Assembly (NCBI GenBank): GCA_963773085.1
Contig: CAVYZS010000018.1
Coordinates: 372,001-436,000 of the forward strand
From: JAENVT01 sp963773085
GTDB taxonomy: Bacteria > Actinomycetota > Acidimicrobiia > Acidimicrobiales > Ilumatobacteraceae
DNA length: 64,000 bases
Direction: 5' to 3'
Shown here: positions 43,844-53,364 of the stretch, one piece after another
Position numbering within the stretch: the stretch's first letter is position 1
How the letters are laid out: the number at the start of each line of letters is the position of its first letter
Made by a program: the position numbers and the translations under genes
The notes under the pieces: generated by a model
Databases searched by the model: none
Told to the model about the DNA's origin: nothing
Seen by the model: only the letters and a program-made list of their open reading frames with translations

Positions 43844-45249
43844 CCGACACGGTGATGTCTCACGTCGACCGGGTGTGGTCCGACGAGATCGTCCCCGCAC
43901 TCCACGACTACATCGCTATTCCCAACGTCTCGGCCCTGTACGACCCGCAGTGGCGTGAGCACGGTCACATGGCCAGGGCCGTCGAACTGATCCGCGCTTG
44001 GTGCGCGGATAGGGCAATCGCCGGCCTCACGGTCGAGGTCCACGAGCTACCGGGACTCACACCGGTGATCCTGATGGAGATCCCGGCCTTCGGCACCGGA
44101 TCGGATGACGACACCGTGTTGCTCTATGGCCATCTCGACAAGCAACCGGAGATGACGGGCTGGCGAGCGGATCTCGGCCCGTGGAAGCCGGTGATCGAAG
44201 GCGATCGTCTCTACGGCCGCGGCGGAGCAGACGACGGCTATGCGGCCTTTGCGTCGCTGCTGGCGATCGAGGCCGCCCAGGCCGACGGCATGAGTCACAC
44301 CCGGTGCGTCGTGCTGATCGAAGCCAGCGAAGAGAGCGGCAGCCCCGACCTGCCGGCCTACCTCGAGGCATTCAAAGCTCGTATCGGCACACCCAGCCTC
44401 GTGCTGTGCCTCGACTCGGGGTGCCTCGACTACGAGCGGCTGTGGGTCACGACGTCGTTGCGCGGTCTGGCGGCGGGCACGCTACGAGTGGAGATCTTGA
44501 CCGAAGGCGTTCACTCCGGCGAGGCCAGTGGCGTCGTTCCGTCGTCGTTTCGAATCTGCCGCGAGCTCCTCGACCGGATCGAGGACAGCTTCGACGGCAG
44601 GATGCTCCTGGCGCCGCTCCACGTCGAGATCCCACCGGACCGCAGGAAGGAAGCCGGCGACACGGCCGCCGAATTCCCGATCGGCGGGCATTTCCCGTTC
44701 GTCGCCGGAGCCGGGCCGATGGTCGCCGATCCTGCCGAACAACTGCTGGCCCGAACCTGGTATCCCGCGCTGAGCGTGACCGGCGTCGACGGCATCCCGC
44801 CGGTCGAGTCCGCGGGCAACGTGCTGCGGCCACATACGTCGCTACATCTCAGCGTTCGCCTTCCACCGACCTGCAATCACGATGCGGCGCTGAACGCGAT
44901 CACCGCGGCGCTCATCGCGGACCCGCCCTACGGTGCTCACGTCACCTTCGCCGACGGCCACTCCGGGCCGGGGTGGAATGCCCCGGCCTTTGCCCCGTGG
45001 CTGCAGGGGGCGCTCGACGAAGCCTCGATCACGAGCTTCGGCAACCCGAGCCGAGCGTTCGGTGAAGGAGGTTCGATTCCTTTCATGGGCATGCTGGGCG
45101 AGATGTTCCCCGATGCGCAGTTCGTCATCACCGGCGTTCTCGGGCCTGGAGCCAACGCCCATGGGCCGAACGAGTACCTGCACCTGCCGACCGCTCGGCG
45201 GGTCACCTGTTGTCTGACGACGGTGCTGAACGCCCACGCCACACGCTGA
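43840..45249 (+). CDS. M20-family metallopeptidase/carboxypeptidase
   Basis: A 469-aa dizinc hydrolase of the ArgE/DapE/CPG2 clan. Metal-site motifs are YGHLDKQP (His and catalytic Asp), GRGGADDGY (bridging Asp), EASEESGS (catalytic Glu and metal Glu), a later Asp in VLCLDSGCLDY and a final His in the C-terminal part (ANAHGPNEY). A dimerisation domain lies between about residues 200 and 330. It is coupled to the nitronate monooxygenase gene. It probably removes a terminal residue from a dipeptide-like substrate. Confidence 0.88.
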   Translation: MTDTVMSHVDRVWSDEIVPALHDYIAIPNVSALYDPQWREHGHMARAVELIRAWCADRAIAGLTVEVHELPGLTPVILMEIPAFGTGSDDDTVLLYGHLDKQPEMTGWRADLGPWKPVIEGDRLYGRGGADDGYAAFASLLAIEAAQADGMSHTRCVVLIEASEESGSPDLPAYLEAFKARIGTPSLVLCLDSGCLDYERLWVTTSLRGLAAGTLRVEILTEGVHSGEASGVVPSSFRICRELLDRIEDSFDGRMLLAPLHVEIPPDRRKEAGDTAAEFPIGGHFPFVAGAGPMVADPAEQLLARTWYPALSVTGVDGIPPVESAGNVLRPHTSLHLSVRLPPTCNHDAALNAITAALIADPPYGAHVTFADGHSGPGWNAPAFAPWLQGALDEASITSFGNPSRAFGEGGSIPFMGMLGEMFPDAQFVITGVLGPGANAHGPNEYLHLPTARRVTCCLTTVLNAHATR

Positions 45250-45314
45250 GCGGGCCGCGCCCACTCGGGGCGGACTCGTTGCTACCGTTCCGGCCCGAAG
45301 GAGCGGAACCCCCC

Positions 45315-46337
45315 ATGACAGTCACTTCCAATCTGCCGCAAGACGACCAGGCCACTGCCCTGATCGTCGAGCGGGTGTTCTTCGAGCTGCGCAAGGTCAT
45401 CGTCGGCCAGAGCAGGCTGATCGAGCGGATGCTCGTCGGACTTCTCAGCCAGGGACATTGCCTGCTCGAGAGCGTGCCCGGGCTGGCCAAGACACTCGCC
45501 GCCGAGACCTTGTCCAAGGTCGTCGGCGGCACGTTCGGACGCGTGCAGTTCACCCCCGACTTGTTGCCGTCCGACATCGTCGGCACACGTATCTTCCGGT
45601 CGTCGAGCGAGAAGTTCGATGTGGAACTGGGTCCTGTGTTCGTCAACTTCCTACTCGCCGATGAGATCAACCGCGCCCCGGCCAAGGTGCAGTCGGCGCT
45701 GCTCGAGGTCATGGCCGAACAACACGTCACGATCGGTGGCAACACCTACGACGTCCCTGCCCCGTTCTTCGTCATCGCCACGCAGAACCCGATCGAATCG
45801 GAGGGTGTGTACCAACTGCCCGAAGCGCAGCGCGACCGGTTCATGATGAAGATCACGATGACCCATCCCTCGGCCGACGAGGAGATGACCATCGTCGATC
45901 GAATGAGCGTCTCGCCTCCAGTGCCCGAGCAGGTCATCGATCTCCACGGACTGGCAGACCTGCAGGAGCGGGCAACGCGGGTGTTCATCGATCGCAGCGT
46001 GCAGCAGTACGCCATCGATCTCGTGCAGGCGACCCGCACGCCGGCGCAAGCCGGAATGTCGGACCTCGCTCCGGTGATCGCGCTCGGTGCCAGCCCGCGC
46101 GCTTCACTGGCACTCGTGCGTGGCGCCAAGGCTCTCGCCTTGCTGCGCGGCCGTACGTACGCAACACCTCAGGAGATCTTCGATCTCGCCCCGGAGGTCC
46201 TGCGGCATCGGCTCATCCTCACCTACGACGCGTTGTCCCGCGACATCTCCATCGAGCAGGTGCTCAGTCGCGTGCTCAGCACCGTACCGACGATGTGGGT
46301 CTCACCGAAGCCGAACGACGCAGCACCACGGAGCTGA
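45315..46337 (+). CDS. MoxR-type AAA+ ATPase
   Basis: A 340-aa chaperone-like ATPase. The Walker A motif is ESVPGLAKT, in which Ser replaces the common first Gly of the family (GVPGLAKT); Walker B is FLLADEINR. Sensor 1 ATQNPIE and the C-terminal lid domain follow. MoxR proteins act with VWA-domain partners in maturation of membrane or periplasmic complexes, and the DUF58 and VWA genes follow immediately. The ATG 45315 is preceded by AAGGAG; the frame is open further upstream but overlaps the peptidase gene. Confidence 0.9.
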   Translation: MTVTSNLPQDDQATALIVERVFFELRKVIVGQSRLIERMLVGLLSQGHCLLESVPGLAKTLAAETLSKVVGGTFGRVQFTPDLLPSDIVGTRIFRSSSEKFDVELGPVFVNFLLADEINRAPAKVQSALLEVMAEQHVTIGGNTYDVPAPFFVIATQNPIESEGVYQLPEAQRDRFMMKITMTHPSADEEMTIVDRMSVSPPVPEQVIDLHGLADLQERATRVFIDRSVQQYAIDLVQATRTPAQAGMSDLAPVIALGASPRASLALVRGAKALALLRGRTYATPQEIFDLAPEVLRHRLILTYDALSRDISIEQVLSRVLSTVPTMWVSPKPNDAAPRS

Positions 46338-46339
46338 GC

Positions 46340-47299
46340 GTGCCAAGTCCGAGTACGACGGAACCGAGTGGGATGAAGACGCCGACGATCGCTTGGCCGA
46401 GTGGGCCACCACCTGCCGCCATCGCCGAGTTGTTGAGGTCATTGGAGTTCTCGATCAACCGCAAACTCGATGGGCAGTTGCACGGCCAGCACCAGGGCAT
46501 CACGCCCGGTCATGGCAGCGAGCCGGGCGAATCGCGCACATATCAGCCGGGCGACGACGTTCGGCGCATCGACTGGAACGTGACGGCTCGAACCCGTGAG
46601 CTGCACGTGCGCGAACAGATCGCCGACCGAGATCTCGAAGCGTGGATCGTCGTCGACGTGTCCGCGGCAATGCACTTCGGCACGAGGACAAGCACCAAAG
46701 CGCAGATCGCGCTCGCTGCGGCCGCAACCGTCGGTTTCCTCACTGCCCGGAACCAGAATCGGGTCGGCTCGGTCCTCGTGGCCGGTCCGCACCTTCGTGT
46801 CACACCACCACGGCTCGGCCGCGACAACGTACGCGCCATCCTGCAAGCTGTTGCCGATTGCCCGGACACCGAGGGCCTCGGCCGAGGCGACCTCCCCGAT
46901 GCCCTCCGGAGGGTCGGCGCGCTGAGCAAGCGTCGCGGCTTCATCTGCGTCATCTCCGACTTCGCCGGAGATGCGTGGTCGCCGCCGATGTCGGCGCTGG
47001 CAATGCGACATGACCTCCTGGCCATCGGCGTCATCGATCCACGCGAGCTCGATGTGCCGCCGATCGGGTTGGTCACGTTCTGCGATCCGTCGACCGGCGC
47101 GACCCGCGAGGTGATGGTCACCGACTCGGTGCAGCGCAAGTTCGTCGACCGAGCAGGCATGGAACGTGTGCAGCGCGAACAGACCGTTCGCGCGTCGGGC
47201 GGCGACTGGCTGGAGCTGTCGACCGATGGGGATTGGCTCGCCGAGATTGCCGCACACGTGCGTCGACGCCGTCTACGACCAGCGATGGTCCACCGATGA
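46340..47299 (+). CDS. DUF58 domain protein of a MoxR system
   Basis: A 319-aa protein whose DUF58 core has the invariant segment YQPGDDVRRIDWNVTARTRE. It is followed by a VWA-like strand (AWIVVDVSAAM) that lacks the full DxSxS metal motif. No transmembrane segment was noticed, unlike many DUF58 proteins. The start is taken as GTG 46340, 3 bases behind the MoxR stop; ATG 46373 is another option. The stop overlaps the VWA gene in an ATGA. The exact role in the complex is unknown. Confidence 0.82.
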   Translation: MPSPSTTEPSGMKTPTIAWPSGPPPAAIAELLRSLEFSINRKLDGQLHGQHQGITPGHGSEPGESRTYQPGDDVRRIDWNVTARTRELHVREQIADRDLEAWIVVDVSAAMHFGTRTSTKAQIALAAAATVGFLTARNQNRVGSVLVAGPHLRVTPPRLGRDNVRAILQAVADCPDTEGLGRGDLPDALRRVGALSKRRGFICVISDFAGDAWSPPMSALAMRHDLLAIGVIDPRELDVPPIGLVTFCDPSTGATREVMVTDSVQRKFVDRAGMERVQREQTVRASGGDWLELSTDGDWLAEIAAHVRRRRLRPAMVHR

Positions 47300-48264
47300 G
47301 CTGGGACTTCCTCGCCCCGTCCCGCCTGTGGCTGCTGCTGATCGTGGCCGGCCTTGCCGTCGCATACGTGCTCGCCCAGCGACGTCGAGTCACGCGGACG
47401 ATGCGTTTCACCCAGATCGAGATGCTCGACCAGATCGCCCCCACACGACCCAGTTGGCGACGCCATGCCGTGGCCGGAGTACAGCTCGCGGCTCTGACGA
47501 TCGGCGTGCTCGCGGCCGCCCAGCCAGTCGAACGCTCGACGACCCATCCCAAAGCGGCGGGCAAGATCATCTTGCTGTTCGATGTCTCACTGTCGATGCA
47601 GGCCGAAGACGTCGCGCCGAATCGTTTGGAGGCAGCGAAGCAGGCCGGGGCTGACTTCGTGGACGCCGTCGATGCCGATGTCGAGGTCGGCCTGATCTCG
47701 TTCAGTGGCACCATCAACAACGACGTCGACCCGACCACCGATCGAACGCGGCTGACCGATGCAATCACTGCGCTGGAGCTCGGCGAGGGCACGGCCATCG
47801 GCGATGCCATCGCCGCCGGTGTGCGGGTGCTGCAACGCGGCAAACCCACGGAAGAGTCTCCCGGCACGCTGGTCGTCCTGTCCGACGGCGAGACGACTCG
47901 CGGACGCCCGACCGCCGACGGCGCCCAGATCGCCGCGGATGCCAACGTTCCCGTCTACACGATCGCCTTTGGAACCGAGGGCGGCACGATCACCAACCCG
48001 GACACCGGCGAGATCGACCAGGTGCCGGTGAAACTCGACGACTTGCAGAGTGCAGCGGATGCCACCGGCGGAAAGGCCTACGTCGCCCCATCCGCCGGCG
48101 AACTTGCCAAGGCCTACGAAGACATCCGCGCCAACCTGCAACAGACCACTGGCGATGCCGTGACGACCATCACCGAACTCACCTGGCGGTACGTGCTGGT
48201 GGCAGTCAGCCTGATGATGATCGCCTGGGTTCTCGGCCTGTGGTGGTTGCGCGGCCCGCTGTAG
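47296..48264 (+). CDS. Membrane-anchored VWA-domain protein (BatA/BatB-like)
   Basis: A 322-aa protein with one N-terminal membrane segment (LWLLLIVAGLAVAYVLA) and a second near residue 60-80. A VWA domain follows, and a C-terminal transmembrane segment (YVLVAVSLMMIAWVLGLWWL). The MIDAS metal site is intact: DVSLSMQ (DxSxS), a Thr in the next loop and Asp in VLSDGETT. The arrangement matches BatA-type proteins. It is the last gene of the MoxR-DUF58-VWA operon. Confidence 0.88.
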   Translation: MSWDFLAPSRLWLLLIVAGLAVAYVLAQRRRVTRTMRFTQIEMLDQIAPTRPSWRRHAVAGVQLAALTIGVLAAAQPVERSTTHPKAAGKIILLFDVSLSMQAEDVAPNRLEAAKQAGADFVDAVDADVEVGLISFSGTINNDVDPTTDRTRLTDAITALELGEGTAIGDAIAAGVRVLQRGKPTEESPGTLVVLSDGETTRGRPTADGAQIAADANVPVYTIAFGTEGGTITNPDTGEIDQVPVKLDDLQSAADATGGKAYVAPSAGELAKAYEDIRANLQQTTGDAVTTITELTWRYVLVAVSLMMIAWVLGLWWLRGPL

Positions 48265-48361
48265 GGGTCATCGTTCTCAAGTATCCCAGTGCAGTTTCGT
48301 GGGTCTGGCGGATGCGAAGCGGGTGATTCGATCGGCCCGTTCAGCAGGACAGGAGGCACCC

Positions 48362-48919
48362 ATGACCGCCCAATCCAACCGCTTCACCGAGCGGCGCGTC
48401 GTCGATGGCAAGGTCATGCACGCGGCCGCCGTGAACGAACATCAGGCACGGGCCGCGGCAGGGATCACGATGGCGCTCGGAGCCGTCGCGTTCGTCTACG
48501 CCAACTTCGACAAACTGTTCTGGCCCATCCGGACCGTGAGCACCTTCTTCTTCGTCGACTTCCTGGTTCGCGTCACCGCAGGCGTAGAGCGAAGCCCAAG
48601 CGGGCTCGTCGCCGGATGGATGACGCGTCGGCAAGCCCCGCAGTGGGTCTCGGCCAAGCCCAAGCGATTCGCCTGGACACTCGGGTTGGCCATGGCTCTG
48701 ACCATGACCGTCATCACGAACAGCGGCATCCACGGATCAGTGCCGAGGACCATCTGCTTGATCTGCCTGACCCTGATGTGGATGGAGGCGGTGCTCGGGC
48801 TCTGTCTGGGATGCGAGATCTACGGAGTCATGGTCCGCCGAGGTTGGCGCTCGCCCGACGACGGGTTCGAGATCTGTGCCAATGGCGCATGCAATCTGGA
48901 TGTCACTGAGCTGCCATAG
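48362..48919 (+). CDS. DUF4395 membrane protein
   Basis: A 185-aa protein with four hydrophobic segments. The N-terminal part has VDGKVMHAAAVNEHQARAAAG, and the C-terminal hallmark is CLGCEIYG, a cysteine pair also seen in other DUF4395 proteins, often found near thiol-based redox genes. The start ATG has GGAGG 5 bases upstream. No adjacent rhodanese or thioredoxin gene is seen. Function unknown. Confidence 0.8.
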   Translation: MTAQSNRFTERRVVDGKVMHAAAVNEHQARAAAGITMALGAVAFVYANFDKLFWPIRTVSTFFFVDFLVRVTAGVERSPSGLVAGWMTRRQAPQWVSAKPKRFAWTLGLAMALTMTVITNSGIHGSVPRTICLICLTLMWMEAVLGLCLGCEIYGVMVRRGWRSPDDGFEICANGACNLDVTELP

Positions 48920-48944
48920 AACTCGAACCGCTCAGCCGGTGTCG

Positions 48945-50123
48945 TTACAGGGTGTCGGCGACGTTGGCGGCAGCGGTGGTGATCCGCTGGGCGCGTGCGT
49001 CGGCGGCGAGGTTGGCTGCCATCTTGTTCATGGCATAGCCGACAGCCAGCTGACGCTCGGGCTGAGCGAACGCATTCGAGCCACCGGCGCCGGAGTGGCC
49101 GAAACTTCCGGGGCCCGAATACGGCGTGAACATGCCGTGGGTCATGAATCCCATGCCGAACGTGGTCGGCATGATCAGGCACAGGTCCGGCTCGCCCGAC
49201 GGTGTGATCGTTGCCCGAGCCCGCTCGCGGACCTCGGTATCGAGCAACTGCACTCCGTCAATCGGGCCCATGGTCGCCGCGTACACCTTGGCCAACGCGG
49301 CGGCGGTGCTGATGCCGTTGGCCGCCGGAATCTCAGCAGCGTGCACTTCGCGATGGTTGAAGATGTTGTCGACCGCGAACGCACCGTTGAGGCTGAGGGC
49401 CCGCCCGCCACGAGTATCGGGGCCGAGGAACATCTCGAGCATGGCCCTGATCGCCGGGTCGGCGTTGTCGTCGTTCAGTGGCCTGCCGATGATCGGCGAC
49501 ACCCGAGGCTCCATTTCCTCCGGCAGACCGATCCACAGTTCAACACCCAGGGGGCCGGCGATCTCATCGGCCACGAACTGCCCCGGCGAGCGTCCGTCGG
49601 TGCGACGGATCAGCTCACCGGCCAACCATCCGTAGGTCAACGCGTGGTAACCGTGACCCGAGCCGATCGGCCAATCGGGCTTGGTGTCGGCGAGCATCGC
49701 CGTGATGATCTTCCAATCGAGCGCGTCAGCTAGGGTGACCGGCGCATCGGGCGCCAGGATCCCGCACTGGTGGCTCAACAACTGGGCGACGGTGGCTTCG
49801 CCCTTGTCGTGAGCGGCGAACTCCGGCCAGTAGGTGGCGACCTTCTCGTCGTAGTCGAGCAGACCACGCTGCACGCACATGGCAACGGCGATCGCGACGA
49901 CGCCCTTCGTGGTGCTGAACACCAGCTGCAAGGTCGAGTCGTCGTACGGTCGCTCACCCGTCTCGTCGAACGATCCACCCCAGATGTCGACCACCCGCTC
50001 GCCGCGGTGGTAGACCGCGGCCGAAGCGCCCACTTCTTCACCGAGCTCGAAGTTCTTCGCGAACGCATCTCTCACGGGCTCCCAGCCCGGTGCAACAAGG
50101 CCTTCGACATTGATTCTCGTCAT
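48945..50123 (-). CDS. Serine hydrolase of the beta-lactamase/esterase EstB family
   Basis: A 392-aa enzyme with the class C beta-lactamase fold. The nucleophile motif is STTK (VFSTTKG), the Tyr motif is YHALTYGWL, and the third motif is replaced by GHSGAGG near the C-terminus, as in EstB-type esterases. It has no signal peptide, so it works inside the cell, probably as a carboxylesterase. The ATG 50123 was chosen; the reading frame continues upstream but there it is the shadow of the LLM gene. It lies 20 bases behind the LLM gene, in the same operon. Confidence 0.87.
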   Translation of the reverse strand: MTRINVEGLVAPGWEPVRDAFAKNFELGEEVGASAAVYHRGERVVDIWGGSFDETGERPYDDSTLQLVFSTTKGVVAIAVAMCVQRGLLDYDEKVATYWPEFAAHDKGEATVAQLLSHQCGILAPDAPVTLADALDWKIITAMLADTKPDWPIGSGHGYHALTYGWLAGELIRRTDGRSPGQFVADEIAGPLGVELWIGLPEEMEPRVSPIIGRPLNDDNADPAIRAMLEMFLGPDTRGGRALSLNGAFAVDNIFNHREVHAAEIPAANGISTAAALAKVYAATMGPIDGVQLLDTEVRERARATITPSGEPDLCLIMPTTFGMGFMTHGMFTPYSGPGSFGHSGAGGSNAFAQPERQLAVGYAMNKMAANLAADARAQRITTAAANVADTL

Positions 50124-50143
50124 GGCTCTGACGGTAGCGGCAT

Positions 50144-51199
50144 TCAGGCGCTGTCGACGATCGCCCTCAACGACTCGATCTGGTGCACCGCGTCGGGACC
50201 GATCGGGTTGACCGAGAGCACCGTCACGCCGGCTTCTCTGTAGGCACCGACACGCTCTTTGATGTAGTTCGCCGGGCCGACCAGGTTCGACAGCTCCAAC
50301 CACTCGGCGGGCACTCGGGCTGCTGCCTCGTCCTTCCTCCCGTCCAGATACAGGTCCTGGATGTCGACAGCCTCCTGCTCGTACCCGTAGTCCCTGCAGA
50401 TGTCGTTGTAGAAGTTCTTGCCGCGGGCACCCATCCCACCCACGTACAGTGCCGTCATCGGCCGGGCGAAGTCGAGGATCGCCGTCTGCTTGTCGTCGAT
50501 CAGATCCTCCCCGATCGCCAGCATTCCGCCGGCGGAGATCTCGAGACGCGACCGCGACGGGTCGCGCTTGGCAAGACCTGCCGTCAAGTGATCGCCCCAC
50601 ACATGCTGGTACTTCTCGGGGATGAACATGATCGGCAGCCAGCCGTCGGCGATCTCGGCCGTCGCCGTGACACTGCGGCCCTTGAGGCTGGCCCACCAGA
50701 TGGGGATGTCGTCGCGAACCGGATGGTTGATCAGCTTCAACGGCTTGCCCAGCCCGGTTCCCTCGCCGGGTGGCAACGGCGCCTGGAAGGTCTGCCCCTG
50801 GAAGTCGAACTTCTCCTCCCGCTTCCAGATCATCCGACAGGCCTCGATGTATTCCTTGATGCGTTGCATCGGCTTGTCGTACTTCACGCCGTGAAACCCC
50901 TCGACGACCTGCGGGCCGCTGGCGCCGAGACCGAGGATGAAACGCCCATCGCTGACGTAGTCGCAGCCGGCCGCCGTCATGGCGATGAGCGCCGCCGTGC
51001 GTGAGTACACGTTGACGATGCCGGTACCGATCTCGACCCGTTCGGTCTTGGCCGCCAGGTAGCCGATCTGACTGATGGCGTCGTAGCTGTAGGCCTCGGC
51101 GACCCACACCTGGTCGAGTCCGGCCTTCTCCAGCTCGACGACCTGCTGCACCGCCTCTTTGAATCCGCCGGCGTAGTTGATCATCATCGACAACTTCAT
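50144..51199 (-). CDS. LLM-class F420-dependent oxidoreductase
   Basis: A 351-aa luciferase-like TIM-barrel enzyme of the F420-dependent type. The N-terminus MKLSMMINYAGGFKEAV, the segment QVWVAEAYSYDAIS, and ERVEIGTGIVNVYSRTAA are typical. A cofactor-contact loop follows at RFILGLGASGPQV. It uses reduced F420 or FMN; the substrate is unknown. The start overlaps the LarE stop by 4 bases (ATGA). Confidence 0.87.
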   Translation of the reverse strand: MKLSMMINYAGGFKEAVQQVVELEKAGLDQVWVAEAYSYDAISQIGYLAAKTERVEIGTGIVNVYSRTAALIAMTAAGCDYVSDGRFILGLGASGPQVVEGFHGVKYDKPMQRIKEYIEACRMIWKREEKFDFQGQTFQAPLPPGEGTGLGKPLKLINHPVRDDIPIWWASLKGRSVTATAEIADGWLPIMFIPEKYQHVWGDHLTAGLAKRDPSRSRLEISAGGMLAIGEDLIDDKQTAILDFARPMTALYVGGMGARGKNFYNDICRDYGYEQEAVDIQDLYLDGRKDEAAARVPAEWLELSNLVGPANYIKERVGAYREAGVTVLSVNPIGPDAVHQIESLRAIVDSA

Positions 51200-52047
51200 G
51201 ATGCCGACCCTAGGTGTGCCCGATCGACGCCGCCTGGTTGAGGGCGATGGTTGAGGTTGCCCGATCGGAAACCCTCCAGGTCGAGCGTGACGTAGGTGTA
51301 GCCGGCATCCTTGATGGCGGCGACGACGCCGGGACGGTTGGCGATGATGTCGGTCAGCCGTTCGAGGGGCACCTCGATGCGCGCCGTATCGCCGTAATGG
51401 CGCACTCGCAGCTCGGCGAATCCCAGTCGTCGCAACGCTGCCTCGGCACGGTCGACCTGGCTCAGCAGGGCCACCGTGACCTCCGTCCCGTAGGGAACTC
51501 GACTGGCCAGGCAGGCCGCCGCCGGCTTGTCCCACGTGCGCAGGCCGAGATGCTGCGATGCGGCACGCACGTCGGCCTTGGTGAACTCAGCGGTGACCAG
51601 CGGGAAAGTGGCGCCGCGTTGGTCGGCAGCGCGTTGGCCCGGTCGGTGGTCACCGAGGTCGTCGAGATTGACCCCCAACACGACCGTCGCGCCGTCCGCC
51701 GCCGCGATCGGGGCGACGACATCCATCAGCTCCGCCTTGCAGTGATAGCAGCGGTCGGTGTCGTTGATCCGGTAGGCGGCACGCTCCATCTCGTGGGTGA
51801 CCACTGGTGTCCAGCGCAGTCCCCACTCGTCGGCGAGGGCACGACAGTCGGCCTCTTCGTCTCCCGCCAGCGAGGGCGAGACCGCGGTGACTGCGTGGGC
51901 ATCGTGGCCGAGAACTTGCTGGGCGACGGCAGCGAGGAACGCACTGTCGGCGCCGCCACTGAACGCCACGACAACTCGTTGCAGTCGGCGCAACTCTGCC
52001 CGCAACGCGTCGATCTTGTCGTCGATCACGAGCTCAGCCGGCTGCAT
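51196..52047 (-). CDS. larE: LarE-type ATP-dependent sacrificial sulfur transferase (orphan)
   Basis: A 283-aa PP-loop enzyme. The pyrophosphatase loop is SGGADS (residues 30-35). A Cys pair is at C100-x2-C103 (DRCYHCK). C179 in AAACLASR corresponds in context to the sacrificial cysteine of characterised LarE, which donates sulfur to the nickel-pincer cofactor. No larB or larC is present in the window, so its partner pathway is unclear. Its start overlaps the acyl-CoA dehydrogenase gene by 14 bases and its stop overlaps the LLM gene. Confidence 0.85.
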   Translation of the reverse strand: MQPAELVIDDKIDALRAELRRLQRVVVAFSGGADSAFLAAVAQQVLGHDAHAVTAVSPSLAGDEEADCRALADEWGLRWTPVVTHEMERAAYRINDTDRCYHCKAELMDVVAPIAAADGATVVLGVNLDDLGDHRPGQRAADQRGATFPLVTAEFTKADVRAASQHLGLRTWDKPAAACLASRVPYGTEVTVALLSQVDRAEAALRRLGFAELRVRHYGDTARIEVPLERLTDIIANRPGVVAAIKDAGYTYVTLDLEGFRSGNLNHRPQPGGVDRAHLGSAS

Positions 52048-53278
52048 CGACCCGGACCCGACCGTTCGCCCGTTGTGTCTCCGCCCAGGTCATCCCCGTC
52101 GTCACATCGATGTCGTGGGGCAGGCCGAGCACCCGCTCTCCCACGATGTTGCGCTGCACGTCGCCGGTACCACCGCCGATGGTCAGCGCCTGACTGAACA
52201 GGAACCCGTCGTACCAGCCGGGATGCAGCAGACCACCGGCCGGCTTGTCGGGGCCGAGACCTTTGGTGTCGGTGCCGGGTACGAACTCCTGCAGGCCGTC
52301 GCCACCCGTCAGCATCGCTGCTGCCCCCACGTAGTCGCGGGCCAAGGCCATGACGTGTTGCCCGTGCTCGTCGGCGAGGATCTTGCGGATGCTGGCCTCG
52401 GGGCCGGGTTGTTGCCCCTTCAGCCGGGCGGTCAACGTGCGGAGACGGATGAGGTCGAGGATGGTGTGCTCGATGTAGACATCGGCGATCCGCTGGCGCA
52501 TCAACGGATCGGTGACCCGACCGTTGTCGCCGATCGACTCGATCAGCTCCAAGGCCGTGGGCCCGTTGCCCCACAGCACCCCGCCGCTCGACAGCGAGAT
52601 GCGCTCGTTGCCGAGCGTGATCTTGGCCAGCCTCCAACCGTCGTTGAGCTCGCCGACCACGTTCTCCGCCGGAATCCGCACGTCGGTGAAGAAGACCTCG
52701 TTGAAGGTGTGGCCGCCGGTCATCTCGGTGATCGGGCGGACCTCGATGCCGGCCGCGTTCATCGGGCAGATGAAGTACGAGATGCCCTTGTGCTTGGGCG
52801 CCTCGGGATCGGTGCGAGCCAGCAGGATGCCGAAGGCCGCGTGCTGAGCACCACTGGTCCAGATCTTCTGTCCGTTGACCACGAACTCGTCGCCATCGCG
52901 AACTGCTCGGGTCGCCAGGCTGGCCAGATCGCTGCCACTACCGGATTCGCTGAACAGCTGACACCAGAACTCCTCACCGGACAACATCGGCCACAGGTGC
53001 CGGTGCTTCTGCGAGTCAGTACCGGCGTACAAGAGCGTCGGGCCGGCCCAGCCGATGCCGATCGGGTTGGTCGGGCGACGGACCTTGGCCTTCGACAACT
53101 CGTCGTCGATGATCAATTGATGGATCGGGTCGGCACCGAGTCCCCACGGTGAGGGCCATTGCGGCGCCACGTATCCGGCCTCGGAGAGCTCCTTGCCGGT
53201 CGGGCTGGGATGGCTGTCGAGCCACTGGCGGACGGCCAAACGCCGTGGATCGTCCGCGTCGGGGAGCTGGAAATCCAT
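52034..53278 (-). CDS. Acyl-CoA dehydrogenase
   Basis: A 414-aa FAD flavoprotein of fatty acyl or steroid side-chain oxidation. Hallmarks are the FAD-contact segment CQLFSESGSGSDLA, WTSGAQ and the C-terminal LTIGGGTGDVQRNIVGERVLGLP. The catalytic base cannot be fixed from sequence alone. It is the first gene of a four-gene operon with larE, the LLM enzyme and the serine hydrolase. The start ATG 53278 fits the family N-terminus. Confidence 0.9.
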   Translation of the reverse strand: MDFQLPDADDPRRLAVRQWLDSHPSPTGKELSEAGYVAPQWPSPWGLGADPIHQLIIDDELSKAKVRRPTNPIGIGWAGPTLLYAGTDSQKHRHLWPMLSGEEFWCQLFSESGSGSDLASLATRAVRDGDEFVVNGQKIWTSGAQHAAFGILLARTDPEAPKHKGISYFICPMNAAGIEVRPITEMTGGHTFNEVFFTDVRIPAENVVGELNDGWRLAKITLGNERISLSSGGVLWGNGPTALELIESIGDNGRVTDPLMRQRIADVYIEHTILDLIRLRTLTARLKGQQPGPEASIRKILADEHGQHVMALARDYVGAAAMLTGGDGLQEFVPGTDTKGLGPDKPAGGLLHPGWYDGFLFSQALTIGGGTGDVQRNIVGERVLGLPHDIDVTTGMTWAETQRANGRVRVDAAG

Positions 53279-53364
53279 ACCAAGACTGTAATTGGACGAG
53301 GACGCGTAGCGTCCGTGAGGGCCGCTTTTCGCGCACCTCCTCGGGAAAGCGCGATGATGGCGTC

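Noticed and set aside
48945..51107. 720-codon version of the serine hydrolase
   Set aside because: The upstream part is a shadow of the LLM gene; the real start at 50123 gives the family N-terminus.
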